Assembly: GCF_001655055.1 (NCBI RefSeq)
Contig: NZ_LXEW01000036.1
Coordinates: forward strand, 1 to 38,098
Origin: Providencia heimbachae ATCC 35613
GTDB taxonomy: Bacteria > Pseudomonadota > Gammaproteobacteria > Enterobacterales > Enterobacteriaceae
Direction of reading: 5' to 3'
DNA length: 38,098 nucleotides
Made by a program: the position numbers and the translations under genes. Below are positions 1 through 11,500 of the stretch, in pieces. Position 1 is the first letter of the stretch, and every line of letters starts with the position of its first letter. The notes beneath the pieces were generated by a model, which searched no databases, was not told the origin of the DNA, and worked only from the letters and a program-made list of their open reading frames with translations.

Positions 1-24
1 GGGCATCAATCTGATGCCCTTTTT
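1..24 (+). terminator. Rho-independent terminator of the gene upstream of the window
   Basis: An 8-bp perfect stem (GGGCATCA at 1-8, TGATGCCC at 12-19) with a 3-nt loop is followed by five T residues. The stem could begin before base 1. In E. coli the gene ahead of secE is tufB, so this is probably the tufB terminator; that assignment is inferred from gene order only. Confidence 0.8.
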
Positions 25-40
25 ATACGTTGTAAAATTC

Positions 41-150
41 AGAACCTATCTCATCAATTGTTTTGATACTAAAATAATTCGAGATGCATGTAGTCGACAA
101 CGCTGCCTCTTGAAGTATCACGAGTAATAATTATTGGTGAGATAGGCTCT
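41..150. repeat. MITE-like inverted-repeat element containing half an ERIC
   Basis: The ends form an imperfect 18-bp inverted repeat: AGAACCTATCTCATCAAT at 41-58 and its complement at 133-150, with two mismatches. Bases about 76-125 inside resemble one end of the ERIC/IRU repeat (CTTGAAGTATcACGAG type; compare 30632-30682). There is no ORF. I see no convincing target-site duplication, although AAAA occurs on both sides. It could be a nonautonomous transposon or an IS remnant. Confidence 0.5.
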
Positions 151-226
151 AAAACAACGGAATAATAACTGTATCGCTAGCTTTATACAGTTATATGAGA
201 TTTATTAAGGTTTTGCTCGGAAGATA

Positions 227-235
227 TGGTATATT
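227..235 (+). promoter_or_regulatory. Candidate extended -10 promoter for secE-nusG
   Basis: TGG followed by TATATT fits the extended -10 pattern TGnTATAAT. No good -35 hexamer lies 16-18 bp upstream, which extended -10 promoters tolerate. It would give a leader of about 315 nt before secE. Weak evidence. Confidence 0.35.
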
Positions 236-557
236 TTACCGCTGCCGCAAAAAGAAATTGATATTTCATAATAGCGGGTTGAAAAATTTGCTGAGCATGC
301 TGAAAATTACCTGCGAAAATGGATAATACCTACTAATAGAATAATCTTTACGGGGCAAATCGCACCGAAAGTCTCCATTAGTAAGGCTAAACGCCTTTAA
401 AACGCAGGCGTTGTCATTGATATCCCTTTCTGATTTCGCAGGCTTGGCTCGTAGTAAATTAAGGGATATGTTGGCATATTCTATTGGTTTGGTCTGGTTG
501 TCTTACCTTTATAAGGCAAGCGGGCTTGATACATACTTCATGGTAACAGGTTGAATT
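236..557 (+). other. Untranslated leader region upstream of secE
   Basis: There is no convincing gene here. Three possible RNA hairpins are visible: AACGCC/GGCGTT (390-412), ATATCCCTT/AAGGGATAT (420-469, long loop) and CTTaCCTT/AAGGcAAG (about 500-518). None has a T-run, so they are leader structure rather than terminators. Confidence 0.4.
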
Positions 558-944
558 ATGAGTGCGAATAGCGAAGCTCAAGGAAGTGGACGCAGTGCAG
601 ACATCTTCAAATGGGTTGTTGTCTGTGCCTTACTAATCATTGCGATAGTGGGTAATTACTACTTCCGTCAATATAATCTCGCGCTACGTGCTTTCGCGGT
701 TGTGGTTATCGTCGCTGCTGCAGGTGCTGTCGCTTTGTGGACAACAAAGGGTAAAGCAACACTGACATTTGCGCGTGAAGCCCGCGTTGAGATGAAAAAA
801 GTCATTTGGCCAACGCGCCAGGAAACATTACAAACGACATTGATTGTTGCTGCAGTAACGGCTGTTATGTCCTTAATACTGTGGGGATTAGATGGTATCC
901 TAGTGCGTTTAGTTTCATTTATTACAAGCCTGAGGTTATTCTAA
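558..944 (+). CDS. secE: Preprotein translocase subunit SecE
   Basis: Small inner-membrane subunit of the SecYEG channel, which it clamps and stabilises. The 128-aa protein matches E. coli SecE (127 aa) along its whole length: the start [11 protein letters not shown], two N-terminal membrane segments (about 18-36 and 44-63), the conserved amphipathic region with [13 protein letters not shown] (here [13 protein letters not shown], about 78-90), and the essential third membrane segment (about 93-115). Like other enteric SecE it has three membrane spans, unlike the one-span form of many bacteria. Its stop codon is immediately followed by the nusG ATG, so the two are co-transcribed and probably translationally coupled. 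Confidence 0.97.
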   Translation: MSANSEAQGSGRSADIFKWVVVCALLIIAIVGNYYFRQYNLALRAFAVVVIVAAAGAVALWTTKGKATLTFAREARVEMKKVIWPTRQETLQTTLIVAAVTAVMSLILWGLDGILVRLVSFITSLRLF

Positions 945-1490
945 ATGTCAGATTCACCTAAAAAGCGCTGGTATGTCATTCAGGCATTCTCTGGTTTTGA
1001 AGGTCGCGTAGCACAATCTTTGCGCGAATATATCAAATTACATGCTATGGAAGACTTTTTTGGCGAAGTTATGGTTCCAACAGAAGAAATTGTTGAAATC
1101 CGTGCTGGTCAGCGTCGTAAGAGTGAACGTAAATTCTTTCCAGGCTATGTTTTAGTTCAGATGGTGATGAACGATGAATCATGGCACTTAGTACGTAGCG
1201 TACCTCGTGTGATGGGTTTTATCGGTGGAACATCCGATCGTCCTGCGCCAATTAGCGATAAAGAAGTCGACGCGATTATGAATCGCCTACAACAAGCGGG
1301 CGATAAACCACGTCCGAAAACATTGTTTGAACCGGGTGAAATGGTTCGTGTTAGCGAAGGTCCATTTGCTGACTTTAACGGTGTTGTTGAAGAGATTGAT
1401 TACGAAAAAAGCCGCTTAAAAGTTTCTGTTTCTATTTTTGGTCGCGCAACTCCAGTCGAGTTGGATTTCGGTCAAGTAGAAAAAGCATAG
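945..1490 (+). CDS. nusG: Transcription termination/antitermination factor NusG
   Basis: Elongation factor that binds the RNA polymerase beta' clamp, suppresses pausing, and links polymerase to Rho or to ribosomal protein S10. At 181 aa it has the usual length. The N-terminal NGN domain (about 1-120) contains [16 protein letters not shown] and FPGYVLVQM. The C-terminal KOW domain (about 128-181) contains [22 protein letters not shown]. The ATG abuts the secE stop. Its known partners rpoB and rpoC lie downstream in the same direction. The gap to rplK has a hairpin (ACCGTT/ACGGTT, 1504-1516) without a T-run, so some read-through into the ribosomal genes is possible. Confidence 0.98.
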   Translation: MSDSPKKRWYVIQAFSGFEGRVAQSLREYIKLHAMEDFFGEVMVPTEEIVEIRAGQRRKSERKFFPGYVLVQMVMNDESWHLVRSVPRVMGFIGGTSDRPAPISDKEVDAIMNRLQQAGDKPRPKTLFEPGEMVRVSEGPFADFNGVVEEIDYEKSRLKVSVSIFGRATPVELDFGQVEKA

Positions 1491-1529
1491 CATCAAAAAA
1501 ATTGACCGTTAAACGGTTAATAAATAGGC

Positions 1530-1558
1530 TTGCAAAAGGCGTGAAATTTGACTATAAT
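1530..1558 (+). promoter_or_regulatory. Sigma70 promoter of rplKA (PL11)
   Basis: TTGCAA (1530-1535) and a perfect TATAAT (1553-1558) are separated by 17 bp, and a GC-rich discriminator (TTCGCGCC) follows, as in growth-rate-regulated promoters. The position matches the E. coli rplK promoter between nusG and rplK. Confidence 0.88.
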
Positions 1559-1660
1559 TTCGCGCCTTAGTTTTTTATGTCTTGCAACATTTATTTTATG
1601 GTTTATCGCTTCATTGTCGAAAAATTATATTAAGTATCATTTTGTGAGGCAGTTTAATGT

Positions 1661-2844
<1,184 letters not shown>

Positions 2845-2847
<3 letters not shown>

Positions 2848-2878
2848 TAACGCTAAGCTCTCGGCTTTTTAGTTATTA
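2845..2878 (+). terminator. Hairpin overlapping the rplA stop; possible weak terminator
   Basis: TAATAAC/GTTATTA outer arms (2845-2851, 2872-2878) with an inner AAGC/GCTT pair form a long interrupted hairpin starting at the rplA stop codon. Its downstream side has T residues inside the stem rather than after it, so termination would be weak. It lies just ahead of the rplJ promoter. Confidence 0.35.
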
Positions 2879-2881
2879 GGC

Positions 2882-2908
2882 TTTACCTTTGCGGCAAATT
2901 TGTATAAA
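2882..2908 (+). promoter_or_regulatory. Candidate rplJ promoter (PL10)
   Basis: The -10 TATAAA (2903-2908) is clear. The -35 TTTACC (2882-2887) is 15 bp upstream, slightly short. The position matches the E. coli PL10 promoter in the rplA-rplJ gap, which drives rplJL-rpoBC. Confidence 0.55.
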
Positions 2909-3174
2909 ATTTGTCGCCTTGAGTTTGTTGAGTGTAGCAATGCGCTCAACAAACCACAAATTTCGGTATGGAGTCTGGCCTTTCCAGACCCCGTCCAAGA
3001 CCGCAGGTGTAGTTCTGTAATTGCTACTTAATCGTACCTGCGTAGACGGTGACAGAGATACCAAGAATTTATTCTGGCTTCTGCTCACCGTGTTTTAGCG
3101 CTCAGGTACAATGTTGTACTATGAGTGATGTGAGTCCCCGGGGATTTCCCGGTTAATCCAGGAGCAAGAAGCTA
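2909..3174 (+). ncRNA. L10 leader: autoregulatory structured mRNA leader of rplJL
   Basis: This 266-nt leader has three clear helices: GTTTGTTGAG/CTCAACAAAC (2923-2954, perfect 10 bp), GTCTGG/CCAGAC (2973-2989) and CGCAGGT/ACCTGCG (3002-3042). In E. coli the L10-(L12)4 complex binds such a leader and blocks rplJ translation. Position and multi-helix layout support the same control here. An ORF on the opposite strand (2876-3088) is an artefact. Confidence 0.75.
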
Positions 3175-3672
3175 ATGGCACTAAATCTTCAAGACAAACA
3201 AGCGATTGTTGCTGAAGTCAGCGAAGTAGCCAAAGGCGCGCTTTCTGCAGTTGTTGCTGATTCACGCGGCGTAACTGTAGCAAAAATGACTGAACTGCGT
3301 AAAGCAGGTCGCGAAGCTGGCGTTTACATTCGTGTTGTTCGCAACACTTTGATTCGTCGTGCTGTTGAAGGTACTTCTTACGAAGTACTGAAAGACGTGT
3401 TTGTCGGTCCAACCTTAATTGCTTTTTCTAACGAACACCCGGGCGCTGCTGCTCGTCTGTTCAAAGAATTCGCGAAAGCGAATCCAGCATTTGAGATTAA
3501 AGCTGCGGCCTTTGAAGGTGAGTTAATCCAGGCACAAGATATCGATCGTCTGGCAACACTCCCAACTTACGATGAAGCAATCGCACGCCTGATGGCAACC
3601 ATGAAAGAAGCCTCTGCAGGCAAATTGGTTCGCACACTGGCTGCTCTGCGCGATCAGAAAGAAGCTGCATAA
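3175..3672 (+). CDS. rplJ: 50S ribosomal protein L10
   Basis: Base of the L7/L12 stalk: the N-terminal domain binds 23S rRNA with L11, and the C-terminal helix carries L7/L12 dimers. At 165 aa it is the E. coli length, starting [15 protein letters not shown] and ending [11 protein letters not shown]. The conserved [15 protein letters not shown] segment lies at about 53-67. CAGGAGC precedes the ATG. Its own leader is the repressor target, and rplL follows after 60 bp. Confidence 0.98.
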   Translation: MALNLQDKQAIVAEVSEVAKGALSAVVADSRGVTVAKMTELRKAGREAGVYIRVVRNTLIRRAVEGTSYEVLKDVFVGPTLIAFSNEHPGAAARLFKEFAKANPAFEIKAAAFEGELIQAQDIDRLATLPTYDEAIARLMATMKEASAGKLVRTLAALRDQKEAA

Positions 3673-3732
3673 GCCCTTTCCTTCGTTGCTTTTTAACGTA
3701 TAAACTATTTCTGAATTTTAGGAACACTTGTT

Positions 3733-4098
3733 ATGTCTATCACTAAAGAACAAATCCTTGATGCAGTTGCTGATATGTCTGTAATGGACGTTGTTGAACT
3801 GATCACTATGATGGAAGAAAAATTCGGCGTTTCTGCTGCTGCAGCTGTTGCTGTTGCTGCGGGCCCAGCTGAAGCTGCTGAAGAACAAACTGAGTTCGAC
3901 GTTGTTCTGACTGGTATCGGCGGCAATAAAGTTGCAGTTATCAAAGCAGTACGTGGCGCAACTGGTCTTGGCTTGAAAGAAGCTAAAGACATGGTAGAGT
4001 CAGCTCCAGCAACTATTAAAGAAGCTGCAAGCAAAGACGAAGCTGAGTCACTGAAGAAACTTCTTGAAGAAGCAGGCGCTACTGCTGAACTTAAATAA
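3733..4098 (+). CDS. rplL: 50S ribosomal protein L7/L12
   Basis: Stalk protein that recruits and stimulates the translational GTPases EF-Tu, EF-G and IF2. The 121-aa acidic protein has three parts: an N-terminal dimerisation domain (about 1-35), an Ala/Glu-rich hinge (about 36-52, [14 protein letters not shown]), and a C-terminal domain with [15 protein letters not shown] (about 77-91), the factor-binding helices. It is made in excess over L10. The attenuator 40 bp downstream separates it from rpoB. Confidence 0.98.
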   Translation: MSITKEQILDAVADMSVMDVVELITMMEEKFGVSAAAAVAVAAGPAEAAEEQTEFDVVLTGIGGNKVAVIKAVRGATGLGLKEAKDMVESAPATIKEAASKDEAESLKKLLEEAGATAELK

Positions 4099-4138
4099 GT
4101 TCAAATTCAAGTTAGCAGCCTAACTTAATTAGGCTGAC

Positions 4139-4169
4139 GGCTGGTGATTTTTTAATCACCAGCCTTTTT
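4139..4169 (+). terminator. rplL-rpoB attenuator (partial terminator)
   Basis: A perfect 11-bp stem (GGCTGGTGATT at 4139-4149, AATCACCAGCC at 4154-4164) with a 4-nt T loop is followed by five T. In E. coli a terminator at this point stops most transcripts, so that the polymerase genes are expressed well below rplL. The structure here looks strong; that it is leaky is inferred from rpoB needing read-through. Confidence 0.9.
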
Positions 4170-4453
4170 GCGCTGTAAAGCGTGATGGGTGTTAACAGCT
4201 TTTCACGCAGTTTTAATGTTAACAACAAACCCTCCAATACTTCTTTCTATTGACGACTTAATATACTGTATTCCTCGCTACGACCCACTCGGGTAGCTCG
4301 GTAGCTCAAGGTGTACAATGAAATGATTTAAGCGTGATAGCAATGGGTATTAAGGAAAGTATTCATTTTCCATTTCTAAGAAAACGCGTTGCGGTTCGCC
4401 TCTTAACTTAAGGCGAGCAACTTGGGTCACTGATCAACGAGCTGAGGAAACCG
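4170..4453 (+). other. rplL-rpoB intergenic leader
   Basis: There is no gene in these 284 bp. E. coli has an RNase III cleavage site here; a candidate structured stretch is CGACCCACTCGGGTAGCTCG (about 4280-4299), but the pairing is short. TTGACG (4250) followed too closely by TATACT (4262) is not a usable promoter. GAGGAAACCG before rpoB is the ribosome-binding region. Confidence 0.4.
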
Positions 4454-7400
4454 ATGGTTTACTCCTATACCGAGAAAAAACGTATTCGTAAGGATTTTGG
4501 TAAACGTCCACAAGTTTTGGATATACCTTATCTCCTTTCTATCCAACTTGACTCGTTCCAGAAGTTTATCGAGCAAGATCCAAACGGCCAGAATGGGCTA
4601 GAAGCTGCTTTCCGTTCTGTGTTTCCGATTCAGAGCTATAGTGGTAACGCTGAACTGCAATATGTCAGCTATCGTTTAGGCGAGCCTGTTTTTGATGTTA
4701 AAGAATGTCAAATTCGCGGTATCACTTATTCTGCACCACTGCGTGTGAAGCTGCGTCTCATTGTTTATGAGCGTGAAGCACCAGAAGGCACCGTTAAAGA
4801 CATCAAAGAACAAGAAGTCTACATGGGTGAGATACCACTCATGACTGAAAACGGAACTTTCGTTATCAATGGTACTGAGCGTGTTATCGTTTCTCAGCTG
4901 CACCGTAGTCCAGGTGTATTCTTTGACAGCGACAAAGGTAAGACACACTCATCAGGGAAAGTGTTATATAACGCACGTATTATCCCTTACCGCGGTTCAT
5001 GGCTTGATTTCGAATTTGACCCGAAAGATAACTTATTTGTACGTATTGACCGTCGCCGCAAATTACCAGCGACCATTATTCTGCGTGCAATGAATTACAG
5101 CACCGAAGAAATTCTGAATATTTTCTTCGACAAAACTGTATTCCAAATTCGTGATAATAAATTGATGATGACGCTAGTTCCTGAGCGTCTACGTGGTGAA
5201 ACTGCTTCATTTGATATCGAAGCAAACGGCAAAGTTTATATTGAAAAAGGCCGTCGTATCACTGCTCGTCATATCCGCTTACTCGAGAAAGAAGAAGTCA
5301 GCAGCATTGAAGTTCCTGTTGAATACATCGCGGGTAAAGTGGTAGCAAAAGATTACATTGATGAAAGCACTGGTGAGCTGATTTGTGCAGCAAACATGGA
5401 ACTTTCATTGGATATGCTGGCACGTCTGAGCCAATCAGGTCATAAAACAATCGAAACATTGTTTACTAATGACTTGGATCACGGTGCGTACATGTCCGAA
5501 ACTGTCCGTGTCGATCCAACTAACGACCGTTTAGGTGCGCTGGTTGAAATCTACCGCATGATGCGTCCTGGTGAGCCACCAACACGTGAAGCAGCTGAAA
5601 ATCTATTCGAAAACTTGTTCTTCTCTGAAGACCGTTACGATCTTTCTGCTGTTGGCCGTATGAAGTTCAACCGTTCACTAAACCGTGAAGAAATCGAAGG
5701 TTCAGGTATCCTGAGCAAAGAAGATATCATTGAGGTAATGAAAAAACTCATTGAAATCCGTAACGGTCGTGGTGAAGTGGATGATATCGACCACTTAGGT
5801 AACCGTCGTATTCGTTCCGTTGGTGAAATGGCAGAAAACCAGTTCCGTGTAGGTCTGGTTCGTGTTGAGCGTGCAGTGAAAGAGCGTCTTTCTCTGGGCG
5901 ACCTTGATGCATTGATGCCACAGGATATGATCAACGCTAAGCCAATTTCAGCGGCAGTTAAAGAGTTCTTTGGTTCCAGCCAGCTTTCACAATTTATGGA
6001 CCAGAACAACCCACTGTCAGAAATTACGCACAAACGTCGTATCTCTGCGTTAGGCCCAGGTGGTTTGACTCGTGAGCGTGCGGGCTTTGAAGTACGTGAC
6101 GTTCACCCAACTCACTACGGTCGTGTTTGTCCAATCGAAACTCCTGAAGGCCCGAATATCGGTCTAATCAACTCATTGTCTGTTTATGCACAGACCAACG
6201 AGTATGGTTTCTTGGAAACACCTTATCGTTTAGTTCGTGACGGTCTCGTGACTGATGAAATCCACTATCTGTCTGCAATTGAAGAAGGTAACTTCATCAT
6301 TGCTCAGGCCAACACCGTATTAGGTGAAGATGGTAGCTTTGTCGAAGAACTGATTACCTGTCGTAACCGAGGTGAATCAAGTTTATTCAGCCGTGAACAG
6401 GTTGAATATATGGACGTTTCAACACAACAGATCGTTTCTGTTGGTGCGTCTTTGATTCCATTCCTTGAACACGATGATGCTAACCGTGCATTGATGGGTG
6501 CGAACATGCAACGTCAAGCGGTTCCAACTTTACGTGCTGACAAACCATTAGTCGGTACAGGTATGGAACGTGCGGTTGCTGTTGACTCAGGTGTTACCGC
6601 TGTTGCAAGACGTGGTGGCTCTGTTCAGTACGTTGATGCTTCTCGTATCGTCATTAAAGTTAATGAAGATGAGATGTATCCGGGCGAAGCTGGAATCGAT
6701 ATTTATAACCTGACTAAATATACACGTTCTAACCAGAACACCTGTATCAGTCAAATGCCATGTGTGTCCCTAAATGAGCCTGTAGAACGCGGTGACGTGT
6801 TAGCGGATGGTCCTTCAACAGACCTCGGTGAATTGGCACTTGGTCAAAACATGCGCGTGGCATTTATGCCATGGAATGGTTATAACTTCGAAGACTCCAT
6901 CTTAGTTTCTGAGCGTGTTGTTCAAGAAGACCGTTTTACTACCATTCATATTCAGGAACTTTCTTGTGTGTCTCGTGACACTAAATTAGGGCCTGAAGAA
7001 ATCACGGCTGATATTCCAAACGTTGGTGAAGCTGCACTTTCTAAGCTCGATGAATCCGGTATCGTATACATTGGTGCGGAAGTGAAAGGTGGCGATATTC
7101 TGGTTGGTAAAGTAACCCCTAAAGGTGAAACTCAATTAACCCCAGAAGAGAAACTGCTGCGTGCTATCTTCGGCGAAAAAGCGTCTGACGTTAAAGATTC
7201 TTCTTTACGCGTTCCAAACGGTGTATCCGGTACGATTATTGATGTACAGGTCTTCACCCGTGATGGCGTAGAAAAAGATAAACGTGCGCTAGAAATCGAA
7301 GAAACTCAGTTACGTGATGCGAAGAAAGACTTAACAGAAGAGCTACGTATTTTCGAAGCTGGCCTGTTTGCACGTATTCGTAATGTTCTGATTAATGGCG

Positions 7401-8482
7401 GAATTGAAGCTGAAAAACTGGACAAACTGCCTCGCGATCGTTGGTTAGAGCTATCTCTACCTGATGAAGAGAAGCAAAACCAGTTAGAACAGTTAGCTGA
7501 ACAGTATGACGAGTTAAAATCTGATTTTGAGAAAAAATTAGATGCGAAACGTCGTAAGATCACGCAAGGCGATGATCTGGCTCCAGGCGTACTGAAAATT
7601 GTTAAGGTTTATTTGGCTGTTAAACGTCAAATCCAACCGGGTGATAAAATGGCGGGTCGCCATGGTAACAAAGGTGTTATCTCAAAAATCAACCCAGTTG
7701 AAGACATGCCTTACGATGAAAACGGTAACCCAGTTGACATCGTTCTGAACCCGCTGGGCGTACCATCACGTATGAACATCGGTCAGATTTTGGAAACTCA
7801 CTTAGGTATGGCTGCTAAAGGTATTGGTGAAAAAATCAATGCGATGCTTAAACAGCAAGAAGAAGTTGCCAAACTGCGTGAATTTATCCAAAAAGCCTAT
7901 GATCTTGGTGATGACCCTCGCCAGAAAGTTGACTTGAACACTTTCTCTGATGAAGAAGTTCTGCGTTTGGCTGAGAACCTGAAAAAAGGTATGCCAATTG
8001 CAACGCCAGTATTTGATGGTGCTAAAGAGAAAGAAATTAAAGAGTTACTGACACTGGCAGGTTTACCAACCTCGGGTCAGATTTCTCTGTTCGATGGTCG
8101 CACTGGTGAGAAGTTTGAGCGTCAGGTTACAGTCGGCTATATGTACATGCTGAAACTGAACCACTTAGTTGACGATAAGATGCACGCCCGTTCAACTGGT
8201 TCTTACAGCTTGGTTACTCAGCAGCCGCTGGGTGGTAAAGCGCAGTTCGGTGGACAGCGTTTCGGGGAGATGGAAGTGTGGGCACTAGAAGCATACGGTG
8301 CTGCCTATACGCTTCAAGAAATGTTGACTGTTAAGTCGGATGACGTTAACGGCCGTACTAAGATGTATAAAAACATCGTTGATGGTAGCCATCAGATGGA
8401 ACCTGGCATGCCGGAATCTTTCAACGTATTGCTGAAAGAGATCCGCTCACTGGGTATCAACATCGAACTGGAAGACGAGTAA
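4454..8482 (+). CDS. rpoB: DNA-directed RNA polymerase subunit beta
   Basis: Catalytic-core subunit that forms one pincer of the polymerase and contributes to substrate binding and the rifampicin pocket. The 1342 aa are exactly the E. coli length, so E. coli numbering holds. The start is [16 protein letters not shown], and the C-terminal end ([21 protein letters not shown]) is intact. The rifampicin cluster reads [20 protein letters not shown] with Leu511, Asp516, His526 and Ser531 all wild type. [12 protein letters not shown] near 1064-1075 is the conserved active-site segment. Transcription reaches it through the upstream attenuator, and rpoC follows after 115 bp in the same transcript. Confidence 0.99.
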   Translation: MVYSYTEKKRIRKDFGKRPQVLDIPYLLSIQLDSFQKFIEQDPNGQNGLEAAFRSVFPIQSYSGNAELQYVSYRLGEPVFDVKECQIRGITYSAPLRVKLRLIVYEREAPEGTVKDIKEQEVYMGEIPLMTENGTFVINGTERVIVSQLHRSPGVFFDSDKGKTHSSGKVLYNARIIPYRGSWLDFEFDPKDNLFVRIDRRRKLPATIILRAMNYSTEEILNIFFDKTVFQIRDNKLMMTLVPERLRGETASFDIEANGKVYIEKGRRITARHIRLLEKEEVSSIEVPVEYIAGKVVAKDYIDESTGELICAANMELSLDMLARLSQSGHKTIETLFTNDLDHGAYMSETVRVDPTNDRLGALVEIYRMMRPGEPPTREAAENLFENLFFSEDRYDLSAVGRMKFNRSLNREEIEGSGILSKEDIIEVMKKLIEIRNGRGEVDDIDHLGNRRIRSVGEMAENQFRVGLVRVERAVKERLSLGDLDALMPQDMINAKPISAAVKEFFGSSQLSQFMDQNNPLSEITHKRRISALGPGGLTRERAGFEVRDVHPTHYGRVCPIETPEGPNIGLINSLSVYAQTNEYGFLETPYRLVRDGLVTDEIHYLSAIEEGNFIIAQANTVLGEDGSFVEELITCRNRGESSLFSREQVEYMDVSTQQIVSVGASLIPFLEHDDANRALMGANMQRQAVPTLRADKPLVGTGMERAVAVDSGVTAVARRGGSVQYVDASRIVIKVNEDEMYPGEAGIDIYNLTKYTRSNQNTCISQMPCVSLNEPVERGDVLADGPSTDLGELALGQNMRVAFMPWNGYNFEDSILVSERVVQEDRFTTIHIQELSCVSRDTKLGPEEITADIPNVGEAALSKLDESGIVYIGAEVKGGDILVGKVTPKGETQLTPEEKLLRAIFGEKASDVKDSSLRVPNGVSGTIIDVQVFTRDGVEKDKRALEIEETQLRDAKKDLTEELRIFEAGLFARIRNVLINGGIEAEKLDKLPRDRWLELSLPDEEKQNQLEQLAEQYDELKSDFEKKLDAKRRKITQGDDLAPGVLKIVKVYLAVKRQIQPGDKMAGRHGNKGVISKINPVEDMPYDENGNPVDIVLNPLGVPSRMNIGQILETHLGMAAKGIGEKINAMLKQQEEVAKLREFIQKAYDLGDDPRQKVDLNTFSDEEVLRLAENLKKGMPIATPVFDGAKEKEIKELLTLAGLPTSGQISLFDGRTGEKFERQVTVGYMYMLKLNHLVDDKMHARSTGSYSLVTQQPLGGKAQFGGQRFGEMEVWALEAYGAAYTLQEMLTVKSDDVNGRTKMYKNIVDGSHQMEPGMPESFNVLLKEIRSLGINIELEDE

Positions 8483-8492
8483 TTCGTTTTGC

Positions 8493-8522
8493 GCCGGAAG
8501 GTCTGATTTTCAGCCTTCCGGC
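8493..8522 (+). other. Hairpin in the rpoB-rpoC spacer
   Basis: GCCGGAAGG (8493-8501) and CCTTCCGGC (8514-8522) pair perfectly, with an inner CTGA/TCAG. No T-run follows, so it is not a terminator. It may stabilise or separate the two cistrons; function unknown. Confidence 0.6.
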
Positions 8523-8597
8523 CGATGTAAGTACTGGGATTTGGGGAGAGTGGCTTGACCTCTCACCTAATAGGTCTAACTCCGACAGGAGCATTTT

Positions 8598-11500
8598 GTG
8601 AAAGACTTAATAAAGTTTCTGAAAGCGCAAACCAAGACCGAAGAGTTTGATGCGATCAAAATTGCTCTGGCATCACCTGATATGATCCGTTCATGGTCAT
8701 TCGGTGAAGTTAAAAAGCCAGAAACCATTAACTACCGTACGTTCAAACCTGAGCGTGACGGCCTTTTCTGTGCGCGTATTTTTGGGCCAGTAAAAGACTA
8801 CGAATGTCTGTGCGGTAAGTACAAACGTTTAAAACACCGTGGTGTGATTTGTGAGAAGTGTGGCGTTGAAGTTACACAGACCAAAGTTCGTCGTGAACGC
8901 ATGGGTCATATTGAACTGGCATCACCGACAGCACATATTTGGTTCTTAAAATCACTGCCATCCCGTATCGGTTTGCTGCTTGATATGCCATTGCGTGATA
9001 TCGAACGCGTTCTGTACTTTGAATCTTATGTTGTTGTTGAAGGTGGTATGACTAGCCTTGAACGCGCACAGATTTTGACAGAAGAGCAATACTTAGATGC
9101 GCTGGAAGAGTTCGGTGACGAATTTGACGCGAAAATGGGTGCGGAAGCCATCCAAGGACTGCTGAAAAACCTCGATCTTGCGAACGAGTGTGAAACGCTA
9201 CGTGAAGAGTTAAACGAAACTAACTCTGAAACCAAGCGTAAGAAGCTGACTAAGCGTATTAAGCTACTGGAAGCATTTATTCAGTCTGGTAACAAACCAG
9301 AGTGGATGATTTTAAATGTTCTGCCAGTACTGCCACCTGATTTACGTCCATTAGTACCGCTCGATGGTGGTCGTTTCGCTACATCAGATCTAAACGATCT
9401 GTATCGTCGCGTTATCAACCGTAATAACCGTCTGAAACGTCTTCTGGATTTGGCTGCGCCAGATATCATCGTACGTAACGAAAAACGTATGCTGCAAGAA
9501 GCGGTTGATGCCCTGCTAGATAACGGTCGTCGTGGTCGTGCTATTACAGGTTCTAACAAACGTCCTCTGAAATCTTTGGCCGATATGATCAAAGGTAAAC
9601 AAGGTCGTTTCCGTCAGAACTTACTTGGTAAGCGTGTTGACTACTCAGGCCGTTCGGTTATTACCGTGGGTCCATACCTGCGTCTGCATCAGTGCGGTCT
9701 GCCGAAGAAAATGGCACTTGAGTTATTCAAACCATTTATCTATGGCAAATTAGAGCTACGCGGTCTGGCAACAACCATTAAAGCTGCGAAGAAAATGGTT
9801 GAGCGCGAAGAAGCTGTAGTTTGGGATATCTTGGATGAAGTTATCCGTGAACACCCAGTTATGCTGAACCGTGCACCAACACTTCACCGTCTGGGTATTC
9901 AAGCTTTCGAACCTATTTTGATCGAAGGTAAAGCTATCCAATTGCACCCATTGGTTTGTGCGGCATACAACGCCGACTTCGATGGTGACCAAATGGCGGT
10001 ACACGTTCCTCTGACTCTGGAAGCTCAGTTAGAAGCACGTGCGTTGATGATGTCAACAAACAACATTCTGTCACCAGCAAGTGGTGAGCCTATCATCGTT
10101 CCTTCACAGGACGTTGTATTGGGTCTTTACTACATGACTCGTGATTGTGTAAATGCGAAAGGCGAGGGCATGGTTTTATCTGGCCCTAAAGAAGCTGAGC
10201 GTGTTTACCGTTCAGGTCATGCTTCATTGCATGCCCGAGTAAAAGTTCGTATTAATGAAGAAGTTAAAGACAGTGAAGGTAATATTACGATCAATACTGG
10301 TTTAGTTGATACCACTGTTGGCCGTGCAATTTTATGGATGATCGTACCGAAAGGTCTACCTTACGAATTGGTTAACCAAGCGTTAGGTAAGAAAGCTATC
10401 TCTAAAATGCTGAATACTTGTTACCGTATACTGGGCCTGAAACCAACGGTTATTTTTGCTGACCAAATCATGTACACTGGTTTTGCCTATGCGGCACGTT
10501 CTGGTGCATCTGTTGGTATCGACGATATGGTTATTCCTGAGAAAAAAGCAGGGATCATCGCCGAAGCAGAAGCTGAAGTTGCTGAAATTCAGGAACAGTT
10601 CCAGTCAGGTCTTGTGACCGCTGGCGAACGTTATAACAAAGTTATCGATATTTGGGCTGCGGCAAACGAACGTGTTGCTAAAGCAATGATGGAAAACTTG
10701 TCGACTGAAAGCGTTATCAACCGTGATGGCATAGAAGAACAACAAGTTTCGTTCAACAGTATCTATATGATGGCCGATTCCGGTGCTCGTGGTTCTGCTG
10801 CGCAGATCCGTCAGCTTGCTGGTATGCGTGGTTTGATGGCTAAGCCAGATGGTTCAATCATCGAAACACCAATCACGGCGAACTTCCGTGAAGGTCTAAA
10901 CGTTCTTCAGTACTTTATCTCTACGCATGGTGCGCGTAAAGGTCTTGCGGATACCGCATTGAAAACAGCAAACTCCGGTTATCTGACTCGTCGTTTAGTT
11001 GACGTTGCACAGGACTTGGTTGTTACTGAAGACGACTGTGGAACTCACGAAGGTATCCTGATGACTCCGGTTATCGAGGGTGGCGACGTTAAAGAACCAC
11101 TGCGTGAACGTGTACTTGGTCGTGTGACTGCAGAAGATATCCTGAACCCAGGCACTGCGGACATTCTTGTACCACGTAATACTTTACTTCACGAAAAACT
11201 GTGTGACCTGTTAGAAACTAACTCAGTTGACAGCGTTAAAGTACGTTCTGTTGTAAGTTGTGAAACTGACTTTGGTGTGTGTGCTCACTGTTATGGTCGT
11301 GACCTTGCTCGTGGTCATATCATCAACAAAGGTGAAGCTATCGGGGTTATCGCGGCACAATCAATCGGTGAGCCGGGTACACAGCTGACGATGCGTACGT
11401 TCCACATCGGTGGTGCGGCATCTCGTGCGGCAGCAGAATCTAGCATCCAAGTACGTAACACAGGTACGCTGAAACTGTTTAACGCGAAATACGTTAAAAA

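Noticed and set aside
2876-3088. Reverse-strand ORF over the rplA-rplJ gap
   Set aside because: It overlaps the structured L10 leader and promoter, and its translation resembles no known protein.
3705-4034. 109-aa reverse ORF opposite rplL
   Set aside because: Ala/Thr/Ser-rich shadow of the biased rplL codons; no ribosome-binding site.
4250-4267. Promoter for rpoB from TTGACG and TATACT
   Set aside because: The hexamers are only 6 bp apart; a sigma70 promoter needs about 17.
5635-6033. 132-aa reverse ORF inside rpoB
   Set aside because: Antisense shadow rich in Ser and Arg, a product of codon bias in highly expressed genes.
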